A stretch of 64,000 nt of DNA from Alteromonas sp. MMG017 (GCF_018100795.1 NZ_JAGJDY010000003.1:310001-374000), one strand, 5' to 3'. Counted from the stretch's first letter, positions 19,034 to 28,242 are shown. The notes: a model not told the origin generated them from the sequence alone. Program-made: numbers and translations.

Positions 19034-19779
19034 TTGGCGGTATAACCGCCGTCGACAGCGTGTAAACTTCCGGTAATAAAGGTCGCTTTATCACTGCAAA
19101 GAAAATACACCAGTTCAGACACATCTTCGGGCTGGCCAATACGACCAATAGGTTGCTCAGCGGCCTCTTGGGCTACAACTGCGGTTTTATCGGCCCCTGA
19201 TGCTGCTACATATTTATCGATAGCGTGGTGAAACAAGGGCGTTTCAATCGTACCCGGGCATACCGCATTAGCTCTAATATTAAAGGGGGCATAATCCAGT
19301 GCCGTGGTTTTAGCTATAGACGCTAAGGCAGACTTAGTTAAACCATAGGCAAAAGAGTTCTGCTTACCGACAAAACACTGATCGGATCCCATCACCACAA
19401 TAGCCCCACTTTTTTGAACTTTCATAGTAGGTAGTGACGCTTTAATTGCCCCATACGCGCCTTTAATGTTTAGGCTCATTATCTTATCGAGTAGTGCTTC
19501 ATCGGTGTCTTCAATGGTTGCCGACACGTGCATACCTGCGTTACACACCAATGCATCTATACGACCATATTTTACGGCAATATTATCGATAGCATGTCGC
19601 ACTTGTTCCACGTTACTGACATCACAAGCCACCCATTCAGCGTTAGTTGGTGTGTCGTCAAAATCTCTTACATCCAGGTTTATCACTCGGTAGTCATTTT
19701 CACTAAAGGTATTACAAACCGCTAAACCTATTCCTAAACTTCCGCCGGTAACGACACAAACTGATTGCCCGTGGTTCAT
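19030..19779 (-). CDS. short-chain dehydrogenase/reductase (sugar dehydrogenase-like)
   Basis: A 249-residue classical SDR. Rossmann motif TGGSLGIG at residues 11-18, NAG at about 85, catalytic Ser in VMGSDQ and YGLTK for Tyr and Lys, and the PGTIETP substrate-loop segment. An acidic residue after the second strand (NLDVRD) favours NAD over NADP. The C-terminal AVDGGYT is typical. It is first in a two-gene leftward operon with the lactonase-like hydrolase. Context suggests oxidation of an aldose to a lactone; other alcohol substrates remain possible. Confidence 0.9.
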   Translation of the reverse strand: MNHGQSVCVVTGGSLGIGLAVCNTFSENDYRVINLDVRDFDDTPTNAEWVACDVSNVEQVRHAIDNIAVKYGRIDALVCNAGMHVSATIEDTDEALLDKIMSLNIKGAYGAIKASLPTMKVQKSGAIVVMGSDQCFVGKQNSFAYGLTKSALASIAKTTALDYAPFNIRANAVCPGTIETPLFHHAIDKYVAASGADKTAVVAQEAAEQPIGRIGQPEDVSELVYFLCSDKATFITGSLHAVDGGYTAK

Positions 19780-20024
19780 AAGTTCTCTACTTCTTAATAC
19801 ATGGAATTAACTATAGTTATAGGATGCCAGCGAGCTATTGAAAAGCAAGCTTTGCCACAGATTATGATGCCCCTGTGGTTTAAATTTAAAGGGATTGAAC
19901 AGTTGTTGTGCAAATACAGCCATATTATTTTTCATTAACTTTCCCTTAACGGGCTACTCTGTCTATGCTTTTTGTGTCTATAATGTGGCAAAATTAAAAC
20001 ACTTGTTTGAAAAGGGAGTCTTCT

Positions 20025-21785
20025 ATGCCTCTGTACCACGCCCCTACTACCGATTTTCAGTTCTTACTTAAGGACTGGTTAGGCCTAGATGCCCACTATG
20101 AAAAATTGGGTATCAGCGATTTTGATAGCGAACTGGCCAACGAAATTATTTCGCAAGGCGCTAAATTCGCCATTGACGTTGTAGCACCATTAAACCGTGA
20201 AGGTGATGAAGAAGGCTGTAAGCTGGAAGACGGAAAAATCACCACACCGAAAGGCTTTGCTGATGCCTATCAAGAGTATGTAGCAAATGGCTGGAACGCC
20301 ATGTTAGGTACGGCAGAATATGATGGACAGGAACTTCCCTACACCATGGCGGTACCTGTACATGAAATGCTAAATGCCGCAAACCTAAGCTGGCGTTTAA
20401 CAACGATGCTGACAGAAAGTGCCACTTTGGCGGTCACTAAACATGCTAGCAAGGAATTGAAAGATAAGTATCTCGCTAAACTCATCAGCGGTGAGTGGAC
20501 AGGTACAATGAACTTAACAGAACCTCATGCGGGTACCGACCTTAGCTTACTGAGTACTAAGGCTGAACCGCAAGGTGACGGAAGCTACAAAGTAACAGGT
20601 AATAAAATCTTTATTACTGCGGGCGATCAAGATTGGAGCAGCAATGTTATTCACTTGGTACTCGCTCGCTTACCCGATGCGCCTAAGGGCGTAAAAGGCA
20701 TTAGCTTGTTTCTAGTGCCTAAACTAATGCTTGATGAAAATAACGAACCAAGCACTGCAAACTCTTTATCTGTGGGCAGTATTGAACACAAGATGGGTAT
20801 CAAGGCGAGCCCAACCTGTGTGATGAACTTTGACGACGCGACAGGCTGGTTAGTGGGTGAAGAAAACCAAGGCTTAGCCTGCATGTTCACTATGATGAAC
20901 GACGCTCGTTTCCAAGTGGGTTTACAAGGCCTAGGAGCTGCAGAAGCTTCTTACCAAGGTGCGTTAACGTATGCCCGTGAGCGCGTTCAATCTCGTGCGC
21001 CGCAAGGTATTCAAAACCCTGATGGCAAAGCCGATCCTATTGTATTTCAGCCTGATGTAGCCCGAATGCTACTGACGCAAAAATCACAAATTGAAGGTAG
21101 CCGCGCACTGTCTTTGCTATACGCAAAGTACATGGATATCGAAAAATTAGGCACTGACGAAGAAAAAGAAAATGCAGATAAAGTGCTGCAGTTTCTTACG
21201 CCAATCTGCAAAGCCTACATGACAGATATGGGCCTTGAAACTACCAGTATCGGGGTGCAAGTTTTTGGTGGTCATGGATTTATCCGTGAGTGGGGCATGG
21301 AGCAATTGATGCGTGATGTTCGTATCGCCATGTTGTATGAAGGCACCAACGGTATTCAGGCATTAGACTTAATTGGCCGTAAATTAACCCGCGATGGCGG
21401 GCAAATGATGGAAGCTACTTATCAGGCGTTTGCTGAGCTAGTTGCTGATATTAGCGATGCTGAAAGTAAAGGACTGGCGCAAGGCTTACTTGACGATTGG
21501 CGCGCATCATCGGCTGACTGCCTAGGTATGGATGGCACTACAGCAGCGGCGGCAGCAGCAGATTACTTAGCCTATTCTGCCTACTCGCTAATTGGTGTGC
21601 TGTGGTACAGCATGGCAGATAAAGCGGCGAGTACAGATAATGCTGTGCTAGCTTCTTCTAAGCAGAAAACCCGTGATTTCTACATGCAGCGTATATTGCC
21701 TCGTCGCAATGCGCATAAACAAGCGTATTCAGCAGGCTATGAAAGCACGTTGGCCGTATCCGGCAGTGAGTTTGATTACATTTAA
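20025..21785 (+). CDS. acyl-CoA dehydrogenase with extended C-terminal domain
   Basis: FAD-dependent beta-oxidation enzyme of 586 residues, the long form with an extra C-terminal helical domain, common in Pseudomonas and Alteromonas. The ATG at 20025 (MPLYHAPTTDF) follows AAAAGGGAG and is preferred to the upstream TTG. Visible motifs are MNLTEPHAGTDLS (FAD contact), KIFITAGDQDW, and QVFGGHGFIREWGMEQLMRD followed by the catalytic Glu region YEGTNGIQALDLIGRK. It oxidises acyl-CoA to enoyl-CoA. It is a single-gene unit ending in a strong terminator. Confidence 0.96.
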   Translation: MPLYHAPTTDFQFLLKDWLGLDAHYEKLGISDFDSELANEIISQGAKFAIDVVAPLNREGDEEGCKLEDGKITTPKGFADAYQEYVANGWNAMLGTAEYDGQELPYTMAVPVHEMLNAANLSWRLTTMLTESATLAVTKHASKELKDKYLAKLISGEWTGTMNLTEPHAGTDLSLLSTKAEPQGDGSYKVTGNKIFITAGDQDWSSNVIHLVLARLPDAPKGVKGISLFLVPKLMLDENNEPSTANSLSVGSIEHKMGIKASPTCVMNFDDATGWLVGEENQGLACMFTMMNDARFQVGLQGLGAAEASYQGALTYARERVQSRAPQGIQNPDGKADPIVFQPDVARMLLTQKSQIEGSRALSLLYAKYMDIEKLGTDEEKENADKVLQFLTPICKAYMTDMGLETTSIGVQVFGGHGFIREWGMEQLMRDVRIAMLYEGTNGIQALDLIGRKLTRDGGQMMEATYQAFAELVADISDAESKGLAQGLLDDWRASSADCLGMDGTTAAAAAADYLAYSAYSLIGVLWYSMADKAASTDNAVLASSKQKTRDFYMQRILPRRNAHKQAYSAGYESTLAVSGSEFDYI

Positions 21786-21801
21786 TCAAGCAGATAAAAC
21801 T

Positions 21802-21831
21802 AAAAAACCGCCTGTATAGGCGGTTTTTTAT
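21802..21831. terminator. terminator of the acyl-CoA dehydrogenase gene
   Basis: Inverted repeat ACCGCCT / AGGCGGT with the tetraloop GTAT, A residues before and T residues after (tail near 21824-21829). It is symmetric enough to also act on the convergent DUF3016 gene. Confidence 0.92.
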
Positions 21832-21872
21832 TCATATTGATATAGCAAATAACAGCTGGTCGCTAAACGTAA

Positions 21873-22406
21873 CTACTTATTAGCAACAAGGCTTTCTGCA
21901 AACGTATCGTTAAACCAATCTTCAATCATGTTCTTTTCGTAAACCAGATTATCGCTGGGTAACCTACGATTAACGGTATTCATGAACATCATATCTTTAA
22001 TCTTAACCTCTTCGCTCTTAAGCACTGTGCTGTCACCGCCTGTAAGTACATATGAGAATGACATTCTAGGAATGTCTATTTCTTTAATGATCCTGACATC
22101 CGTAGCAGACTGCCCCATACCAACAAAAGATGCAGGCCACACCTGACCGGCTAAATCCAAATCAGTGACGGTAATTGACAGTTTTTGATCGTCAGGAAGC
22201 TTTTCTGCCAGTTCAGTAAAAAACTCATCGAGCTCTTTAAAAGTGCGTTCTCTAAAGCGAGTTAGAGATTCATTCGATGGCTTAACATCTCGGTAAGACT
22301 TTGGTTCTTCCCAGGTTACTTCAACCTGTGCCGCTTGCAGTACACCAGACATACCCACGCTGGCGAGCAAGAGCGCAGATACACTCGTTAACTTAGCTAT
22401 TTTCAT
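21873..22406 (-). CDS. DUF3016 domain exported protein
   Basis: A 177-residue protein with a clear signal peptide cleaved after GVLQA. The mature protein begins AQVEVTWEEPKSYRDVKPSN, the typical opening of DUF3016 proteins (a beta strand with V-x-W then a proline/aspartate turn). It is predicted periplasmic. The family is found in gammaproteobacteria and has no known function. It is convergent with the acyl-CoA dehydrogenase gene and has no operon partner. Confidence 0.85.
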   Translation of the reverse strand: MKIAKLTSVSALLLASVGMSGVLQAAQVEVTWEEPKSYRDVKPSNESLTRFRERTFKELDEFFTELAEKLPDDQKLSITVTDLDLAGQVWPASFVGMGQSATDVRIIKEIDIPRMSFSYVLTGGDSTVLKSEEVKIKDMMFMNTVNRRLPSDNLVYEKNMIEDWFNDTFAESLVANK

Positions 22407-22674
22407 GTAACCCCCTACCTCGTTTCTAAAAACCCGGTATTAGTCAGCGACAAAAAACTGAGTAAGCGGGTAACGGCGCTTAGTGAAGCATGGCTTCAAC
22501 TTATAGCAATGTTACTACTTTTATCACAACTATATGCTCAATAATAGCACAGGTAGCTGAACGTAGAATGAATGGCTTTATCTATATACAGGGTAATAGT
22601 GGGAAAGGATTGGAAGGTACGACGACAGAAACAAAGAAGAGACTAATACAAGAAACAACACCTTTAGCGCCAAT
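22407..22674. other. intergenic region upstream of the DUF3016 gene
   Basis: It holds the promoter side of the DUF3016 gene and the downstream side of the small membrane protein. A rightward 83-codon frame (22490-22741) crosses the 21-base repeat, has no convincing ribosome-binding site and looks non-coding. Nothing else is recognised. Confidence 0.4.
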
Positions 22675-22737
22675 TATTTATCAGGCTCCAGTAACTATTT
22701 ATCGGGCTGCAGTAGCTATTTATCGGGCTGCAGTAGT
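22675..22737. repeat. 21-base tandem repeat, three copies, spanning a stop codon
   Basis: Three head-to-tail 21-base units at 22675-22695, 22696-22716 and 22717-22737. The last two agree in the first 20 of 21 bases; the first differs at three positions from the second. On the minus strand the unit equals six codons plus a stop, LLQPDK-stop, in the same frame as the gene ending at 22716. The region therefore reads LLQPDK-stop, LLQPDK-stop, LLEPDK-stop. Confidence 0.93.
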
Positions 22738-23081
22738 TTAGATTGCTCTATCATTACGCACAACTGCTGGCGCTTGCCGCGGCTAAAATTTGGGTTTATA
22801 TCGGTGGTTTCGCAATATGCGATATGAAAGCGCATGACCGTTGAACGACTTGCCAGAATTCTTCGAAGGTAGTTTGCTTCGAATTCTTTTAAAGGCGCAA
22901 GCTGCGCCGCCGCTTGATCTCTTAACGCATCTAGCTCTCTTTGTTCAGGTAACTCAGAAATAGAAACAAACCAACCTGAGACGGTACTTTGTATATCTGA
23001 AAAAAAGTATTGAACAAAAGGCGATCGAAGCACAATCACCAATAATACAATTTCGGCACAGATTACAAAGAAACGAAGCAT
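22716..23081 (-). CDS. unknown small membrane-anchored protein
   Basis: A 121-residue protein starting MLRFFVICAEIVLLVIVLRS, with one N-terminal membrane helix (about residues 4-20) and a soluble C-terminal part containing ELDALRDQAAAQL (likely helical) and two cysteines. Not recognised; it looks like a lineage-restricted conserved protein. Its last six codons and stop are tandemly repeated twice more downstream in the same frame. No operon partner: the next upstream gene, ccoG, is divergent. Confidence 0.7.
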   Translation of the reverse strand: MLRFFVICAEIVLLVIVLRSPFVQYFFSDIQSTVSGWFVSISELPEQRELDALRDQAAAQLAPLKEFEANYLRRILASRSTVMRFHIAYCETTDINPNFSRGKRQQLCVMIEQSKLLQPDK

Positions 23082-23321
23082 TTAAAATTATTCCACTACT
23101 ATACTTAATTCAAACAACGCAGCTATCGTTAGTTATTTTCAACAAACATTTTCGTCAAAAAAATCAAAAGGATAATTACTTGTATAATTTTCATTCGGTA
23201 TTAAAAACTATTATCGCCATAGTAGTCAACTAGCATTAAGTAAAGATAGATTGATAAAATCTAATTTCTGAACTTTCAGTATTGACTGAAAGATAAATAA
23301 AGCTGATCATTAGCCCTATCA

Positions 23322-23335
23322 TTGATCTATGTTAA
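23322..23335 (+). promoter_or_regulatory. Fnr-like site upstream of ccoG
   Basis: TTGATctatGTTAA matches the Fnr/Anr palindrome TTGAT-N4-ATCAA at 8 of 10 positions. Its centre, about 23328.5, lies about 41 bases before the start expected from the TATAAT box at 23357-23362, which is the position of a class II Fnr-activated promoter. This agrees with ccoG being linked to microaerobic cbb3 oxidase assembly. Confidence 0.6.
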
Positions 23336-23356
23336 ACACGCTGAATTTTCAGCTGT

Positions 23357-23362
23357 TATAAT
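23357..23362 (+). promoter_or_regulatory. -10 box of the ccoG promoter
   Basis: A perfect TATAAT about 40 bases before the ccoG start, with no good -35 hexamer at the right distance; the Fnr-like site takes that place. Transcription would begin near 23369. Confidence 0.6.
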
Positions 23363-23402
23363 GCGCCGCGCAATACAAGAAGTTGGCTAAGGTTTTGAAA
23401 AA

Positions 23403-24836
23403 ATGAACGAACAAATTCCGGTTAAAAACGTTACTCCAGTTAAGGTGCACAAACCCGCATCAACCACTGAAGGGAAGCGATACGACTCACGTAGTCGTAT
23501 TTATGTTCGTGCGGTTAAAGGCCCTCTTGAAACATTCAGACGTTTTTTCGGTTTGTTTTTTCTCGCCATCTTCGCCGCTATTCCTTGGATAAGATTTAAT
23601 GGCCAGCAGGCAGTGCTACTTGATATTGTCGAGCAGCGCTTCTCTATCTTTGGGTTAACCTTATGGCCGCAAGATTTAACCTTGCTTGCCTATATCTTCA
23701 TCGTGGGCGCATTCGCGCTGTTTTTCGTGACGACCTTTGCAGGTAGGGTGTGGTGCGGCTTCATGTGCCCTCAAACTACCTGGGTGTATATCTACACTTG
23801 GTTTGAAGAGAAGATAGAAGGCCCTAGAAATAAACGTATTAAACTAGACGCACGAAACATGGATGCGGATAAGTTTATTCGCAAAACCCTCAAACATACG
23901 GCTTGGGTGGCGGTTGCCCTACTTACCGCACTCACCTTTGTGGGGTATTTCACCCCAATCGGCGCACTCTTTGTTGATTTTTTCACCTTTAACACAGGCT
24001 TCTGGGCCGGGTTTTCAGTGGTCTTTTTTGCAGTGTGCACATATGCCAATGCGGGTTACATGCGAGAAATCATGTGTACCCATATTTGCCCTTATGCCCG
24101 TTTTCAATCGGCCATGTTCGACAAAGACACCTTTACCGTCTCTTACGATGCCAAACGAGGCGAACAGCGAGGCCCTCGCCCTCGTAAACTTAGCCATGAA
24201 CAGGTACACGAAAAAGGCTTGGGTGACTGTATTGACTGTAACCTCTGTGTGCAGGTTTGCCCCACCGGCATCGATATTCGAAACGGTTTGCAATATGAAT
24301 GCATTAACTGCGGTGCGTGCGTAGATGCCTGTAACGGCGTAATGGATAAAATGGGTTACCCCAAAGGGCTTATAAGCTTTACGTCGGAAGAAGAGCTAGC
24401 GGGGGGTAAAACACACATCGTGCGGCCTAAGCTGATTGGCTACCTTATCGTGCTTATTGTCATGACAGGATTATTGGTTGCTGACATTGTGACCCGCGTG
24501 CCCTTAGAAATTGATATTATTCGCGACCGTAACTCGTTATACCGTGAAACGAATGAAGGGTTAATTGAGAACGTTTATACCGTTAAAGTATTGAACAAAT
24601 CTCAGCAAACTCATACCTATACCATTTCGGTACAAGGGCTGCCTGAATACACCTTTATTGGCAATAAAGAAGTGACTGTGCAAGGTGGTGAGGTTTATAG
24701 CACACCGATTTCGGTTGCAACCGACCCGTATAATCTGGAAGATGTGGTAACAGACATTCAATTCACCGTTACCACTACCACCGATTCAGGTGAAAGCGTT
24801 ACGGTTAATGAGCCAACCAAATTCCTTTATCGATGA
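23403..24836 (+). CDS. ccoG: cytochrome c oxidase accessory protein CcoG (FixG/RdxA)
   Basis: A membrane-bound iron-sulfur protein needed for cbb3 oxidase maturation, proposed to reduce copper. The 477-residue protein has about five membrane helices, a first CGFMCPQTTW motif (NapH-like), and a double ferredoxin-type cluster region: CIDCNLCVQVCP and CINCGACVDACNG (about residues 278-312). A C-terminal periplasmic Ig-like FixG domain follows. The ccoNOPQ and ccoIS genes are not in the window. Its stop overlaps the start of srkA (ATGA), so the two are coupled. An Fnr-like promoter precedes it. Confidence 0.96.
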   Translation: MNEQIPVKNVTPVKVHKPASTTEGKRYDSRSRIYVRAVKGPLETFRRFFGLFFLAIFAAIPWIRFNGQQAVLLDIVEQRFSIFGLTLWPQDLTLLAYIFIVGAFALFFVTTFAGRVWCGFMCPQTTWVYIYTWFEEKIEGPRNKRIKLDARNMDADKFIRKTLKHTAWVAVALLTALTFVGYFTPIGALFVDFFTFNTGFWAGFSVVFFAVCTYANAGYMREIMCTHICPYARFQSAMFDKDTFTVSYDAKRGEQRGPRPRKLSHEQVHEKGLGDCIDCNLCVQVCPTGIDIRNGLQYECINCGACVDACNGVMDKMGYPKGLISFTSEEELAGGKTHIVRPKLIGYLIVLIVMTGLLVADIVTRVPLEIDIIRDRNSLYRETNEGLIENVYTVKVLNKSQQTHTYTISVQGLPEYTFIGNKEVTVQGGEVYSTPISVATDPYNLEDVVTDIQFTVTTTTDSGESVTVNEPTKFLYR

Positions 24837-25804
24837 AAGACTTTTCGTTTTCTGGATTAGATCCAGACACTATATTAGATGCCCTGGAAACTCAGGGCAT
24901 TTTTCTTCAAAGCGGCTTACTTGCTCTCAATAGTTATGAGAACCGGGTTTACCAATTTCAAGCCGATGATAATAAACGTTACGTGGTTAAGTTTTATCGC
25001 CCTGCCCGTTGGACAGACGCGCAAATTTTGGAAGAACACAGCTTCGCCCAAGAACTTGCTGATAACGAAATTCCGATTGTTACGCCCTTAGCGCTAAACG
25101 GAAAAACCCTTCACCACCATGGCGATTATCGCTTTACGGTTTTTCCTTCTGTGGGTGGGCGCCAGTTTGAGAACGATAACTTAGATCAACTGGAATGGAT
25201 GGGCCGCTTTATTGGCCGTATTCACCGCGTATCTCAATCGAAAACCTTTAAACAGCGCCCAGATATCGATACCCAAAGCTATTTAGATGAACCTCGTCAG
25301 GTTCTTGAGAACAGCACCTTGCTTCCAGATCATCTCAAAACAGCCTTCTTTGCTATTTTGAACCCTGTTATCAGTGCCGCTTCCTCTGCTTATAAAGCCA
25401 CCGACATTATTCGATTGCACGGCGATTGCCATCCTGGAAATATTCTATGGCGAGATGGTCCTACCTTTGTTGATTTAGATGATTGCCGGATGGGCCCTGC
25501 TATCCAAGATTTATGGATGATGTTAAGTGGCGACAGACAGCAACAACTATTGCAACTTGATACGTTGATTGAAGCCTATGAAGAATTTCAGCCATTTAAT
25601 ACTAATCAACTTGCGTTAATAGAACCCCTTCGCGCCATGCGAATGGTGCACTATATGGCATGGCTGTCTCGCCGCTGGGAAGATCCAGCCTTCCCTCGTG
25701 CCTTTCCATGGTTTGCCGACGATAAATACTGGGAAGGTCAAATTCTTGCGCTAAAAGAGCAACTCTCTGCCATGCAGGAAGCGCCCTTGAAGCTTGGATA
25801 TTAG
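24833..25804 (+). CDS. srkA: stress response kinase A (YihE/RdoA)
   Basis: A 323-residue eukaryotic-like Ser/Thr kinase of the SrkA/YihE family with an aminoglycoside-phosphotransferase-like fold. Visible motifs: ENRVYQF and YVVKFYRP (nucleotide-binding Lys), RLHGDCHPGNILW (catalytic loop, the Asp acting as base) and FVDLDDCRMGPAIQDLW (metal-binding Asp). In E. coli it limits stress-induced cell death and is cotranscribed with dsbA. Here it instead overlaps ccoG by four bases, and a dsbA-like gene lies 2.4 kb downstream beyond btuB. Confidence 0.95.
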   Translation: MKDFSFSGLDPDTILDALETQGIFLQSGLLALNSYENRVYQFQADDNKRYVVKFYRPARWTDAQILEEHSFAQELADNEIPIVTPLALNGKTLHHHGDYRFTVFPSVGGRQFENDNLDQLEWMGRFIGRIHRVSQSKTFKQRPDIDTQSYLDEPRQVLENSTLLPDHLKTAFFAILNPVISAASSAYKATDIIRLHGDCHPGNILWRDGPTFVDLDDCRMGPAIQDLWMMLSGDRQQQLLQLDTLIEAYEEFQPFNTNQLALIEPLRAMRMVHYMAWLSRRWEDPAFPRAFPWFADDKYWEGQILALKEQLSAMQEAPLKLGY

Positions 25805-25856
25805 CTCGCTAAACCTGAACACACTCGCTATTTATTAGGCACTTAAGCTATACTCC

Positions 25857-26060
25857 TTCGCGCTTAGGTGCCCATCTATGGGTTAAACGGGAAATCAGTG
25901 AAATCTGATGCTGCCCCCGCAACGGTAAACTCAGTGTGAACACACACATTCTCCTTAACACGCCACTGTGTCATCGGTATTAATGTCGCGACATGGGAAG
26001 GCAGAGAAACCATACACAGTATTGGTGAGTGAGCCCGGATACCGGCCTAACTTCACGGCA
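25857..26060 (+). ncRNA. cobalamin (AdoCbl) riboswitch
   Basis: The leader of btuB contains the conserved core GGGAAATCAGTGAAATC, then GATGCTGCCCCCGCAACGGT, and further on the B12-box-like GCCCGGATACCGGCC near 26033-26047. These elements occur in the order and spacing of cobalamin riboswitches. It should repress btuB when cobalamin is plentiful, probably by sequestering the ribosome-binding site, since no terminator U-tract is seen before the start codon. Boundaries are approximate. Confidence 0.95.
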
Positions 26061-26116
26061 GTTATTCTGCTTACATTCACCCTTGTACTCGGGCGGAGTA
26101 CATAGCGAGAAATACA

Positions 26117-28042
26117 ATGAAATTTCAAACACACTTTACCTGCACTGCAGTTTACGCTGCCGTGGCAACACTGCTGTCTGCACCTGTTTTAGCGCAAACT
26201 CCTGACACCATAGAAACACTTACCGTTACTGGCACCCGTTTACCTGTACAAATAGCTAAGCTGCCTGCATCGGTAAGCGTATTAACCGAGCAAGATATTC
26301 AAGCCTCAGGCGCTGTACAACTTACCGATTTAATTCGTGGCCTACCTGGCGTAAGCCTTTCCCAATCTGGTAGCCCAGGCGGCCTTACCGAAGTTCGTGT
26401 TCGAGGCAGCGAAAGTAACCACTTACTCGTGCTTATTGATGGCGTGGTGTCTAACGATATTGGCCAAGGAAGCTTGATAGACTTGGCCCACTTAACCTCG
26501 GCTAACGTGGTACGTATAGAGCTACTACGTGGCCCGCAAAGTGCCTTATGGGGCAGTGGTGCAATTGGTGGTGTATTGAGTATCACCACCAAAGCAGGTG
26601 AAGGAGCCAGTGCAAAACCTAGCATTAATTTAAGTGCGGGAATAGGCACACAAGGTACTTACCAAGGCAGCATTAATGCCGCCACGCAAAATGGCGATGT
26701 GGCTGTACGCACCTATGCCAATTACCTAAAAACAGATGGCGATAACATTTCCCGCGTGGGTAATGAAGATGACGGTTATGACAACATGACCGCAGGCATC
26801 AACGTTGATTACGCATTGGCTGATGCTCACACGTTAAGTGCGAAATTTCGCAGCACCCAATACGAAAATGATTACGATGGTACTGACTATGCCATCACTG
26901 GGTTACCTGCTGATGCCGACAATGTGACTGATGGTAGCCAGCTTAGTACTAAACTAGCTTGGCGCTACGCGCCAGATGCATCGGCCTATGCGTCTACCAT
27001 GTCTTTCGATTACCGAAAAGACGACAATGACAATACCACATCAGGTGCCGATGCTGGTGGTACCACGGGTGAGCGCTTAGCCCTAAATTGGACAAGTTTT
27101 TACAACTTTGATAACTGGCAAGTAGCGGGTGGTGCTGAATACTTACAACGTTTGTTTGAACAACGTGGCCCTGTTGTATTTGGCGATCCGAATCAAAAAC
27201 AGCACGACAATACGACCAGCTTATTTGGTGAAGCCACTGGTGACCTCGTTGATAATGTTTTTGCGACTTTAAGCGCACGGTTCGACAACAACAGTGAATT
27301 TGATGACGCCGTTAGTTATCGCGCAGGCCTAACGTGGCAAGTATCAAAAACCTATGCGCTATTTTCAAGCTACGGTAAGGCGATTAAAACCCCAACCTTT
27401 ACTGAGCGATTTGGCTATTTCCCAGATAGCTTTATTGGTAACCCAGACTTAACGCCCGAAGAGAGTGAAGAGTGGGAAGTTGGCGTAAAAGCAAATTGGG
27501 ATTCGGTTACCGCACAAATGAGTGCTTATAGCGCCCAACTTGAAGACGAAATTAATGGCTTCGTTTATGACGCCACCCAAGGCGTGTACACCGCTGCCAA
27601 TGTAGATGGTGAAAGTAGTCGTGATGGCGTAGACGTTGAAGTAACTTGGCTTAGCGATTTAGCGAAGGTGTCGGCGTCTTATAGCTATTTAGACGCTGAC
27701 CAAACCAGTTTTGGCATTGCCAGCACAGAGCTTCGCCGTGCACGTCATCAAGGCGCATTGTCGGTATTGTCTGATTTAGGTACCGAGAAATTTAGCCTTT
27801 ATGCAAAATTGGCCTATACCGGCACCCATTACGATACTTACTTCCCTCCCTACCCTGCTAATGCAGAAACCTTAGGACTGTCAGCTTATACCCTAGCGTC
27901 AGTTAACCTTGGCTATCAAGTTTCTGAAAAGTGGGCATTATCATTAAAAGTGAATAACCTTTTTGATACTGACTACGAGGATATCGTGGGCTATGCAGGA
28001 CAAGAACGACGTGCATTGCTATCGGTGAGCTACAGCTACTAG
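26117..28042 (+). CDS. btuB: TonB-dependent vitamin B12 receptor
   Basis: Outer-membrane cobalamin transporter of 641 residues. It has a signal peptide cleaved after APVLA, a TonB-box-like segment DTIETLTVTGTR, and a plug domain with LTDLIRGLPGV, VRVRGSESNHLLVLIDG and RIELLRGPQSALWGSGAIGG. A 22-strand-type barrel ends in VSYSY, acceptable for outer-membrane insertion. The cobalamin riboswitch directly upstream secures the BtuB assignment. The BtuCDF inner-membrane system is not nearby. Confidence 0.96.
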   Translation: MKFQTHFTCTAVYAAVATLLSAPVLAQTPDTIETLTVTGTRLPVQIAKLPASVSVLTEQDIQASGAVQLTDLIRGLPGVSLSQSGSPGGLTEVRVRGSESNHLLVLIDGVVSNDIGQGSLIDLAHLTSANVVRIELLRGPQSALWGSGAIGGVLSITTKAGEGASAKPSINLSAGIGTQGTYQGSINAATQNGDVAVRTYANYLKTDGDNISRVGNEDDGYDNMTAGINVDYALADAHTLSAKFRSTQYENDYDGTDYAITGLPADADNVTDGSQLSTKLAWRYAPDASAYASTMSFDYRKDDNDNTTSGADAGGTTGERLALNWTSFYNFDNWQVAGGAEYLQRLFEQRGPVVFGDPNQKQHDNTTSLFGEATGDLVDNVFATLSARFDNNSEFDDAVSYRAGLTWQVSKTYALFSSYGKAIKTPTFTERFGYFPDSFIGNPDLTPEESEEWEVGVKANWDSVTAQMSAYSAQLEDEINGFVYDATQGVYTAANVDGESSRDGVDVEVTWLSDLAKVSASYSYLDADQTSFGIASTELRRARHQGALSVLSDLGTEKFSLYAKLAYTGTHYDTYFPPYPANAETLGLSAYTLASVNLGYQVSEKWALSLKVNNLFDTDYEDIVGYAGQERRALLSVSYSY

Positions 28043-28242
28043 TAATACCTATTCCGTCACTTTTTAAACTCAAATAGTGACACTTTATTCGCTTCTTCTT
28101 TACGAAGAAGCGAAACTTTCCTCTCAGATATCATCCATTCGTTGCATTTTTCCGCTCGCTTGTCGCGTAAACTAGTGCCCAATAAAAGCCTGTGGTAACC
28201 TCAGCATTGATAGATAGATTTGAAATCAAAGGATTCAATTAC

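Noticed and set aside
14337-19779. Recently transferred island
   Set aside because: No integrase, transposase, tRNA or direct repeats flank the region, and codon use looks like its neighbours by eye.
22675-22737. CRISPR-like repeats
   Set aside because: The units are directly adjacent with no spacers and only three copies; no cas genes nearby.
22490-22741. 83-codon plus-strand ORF with a repetitive C-terminus
   Set aside because: The repeats come from the 21-base tandem unit that belongs to the end of the minus-strand gene; there is no good ribosome-binding site and no conserved look.
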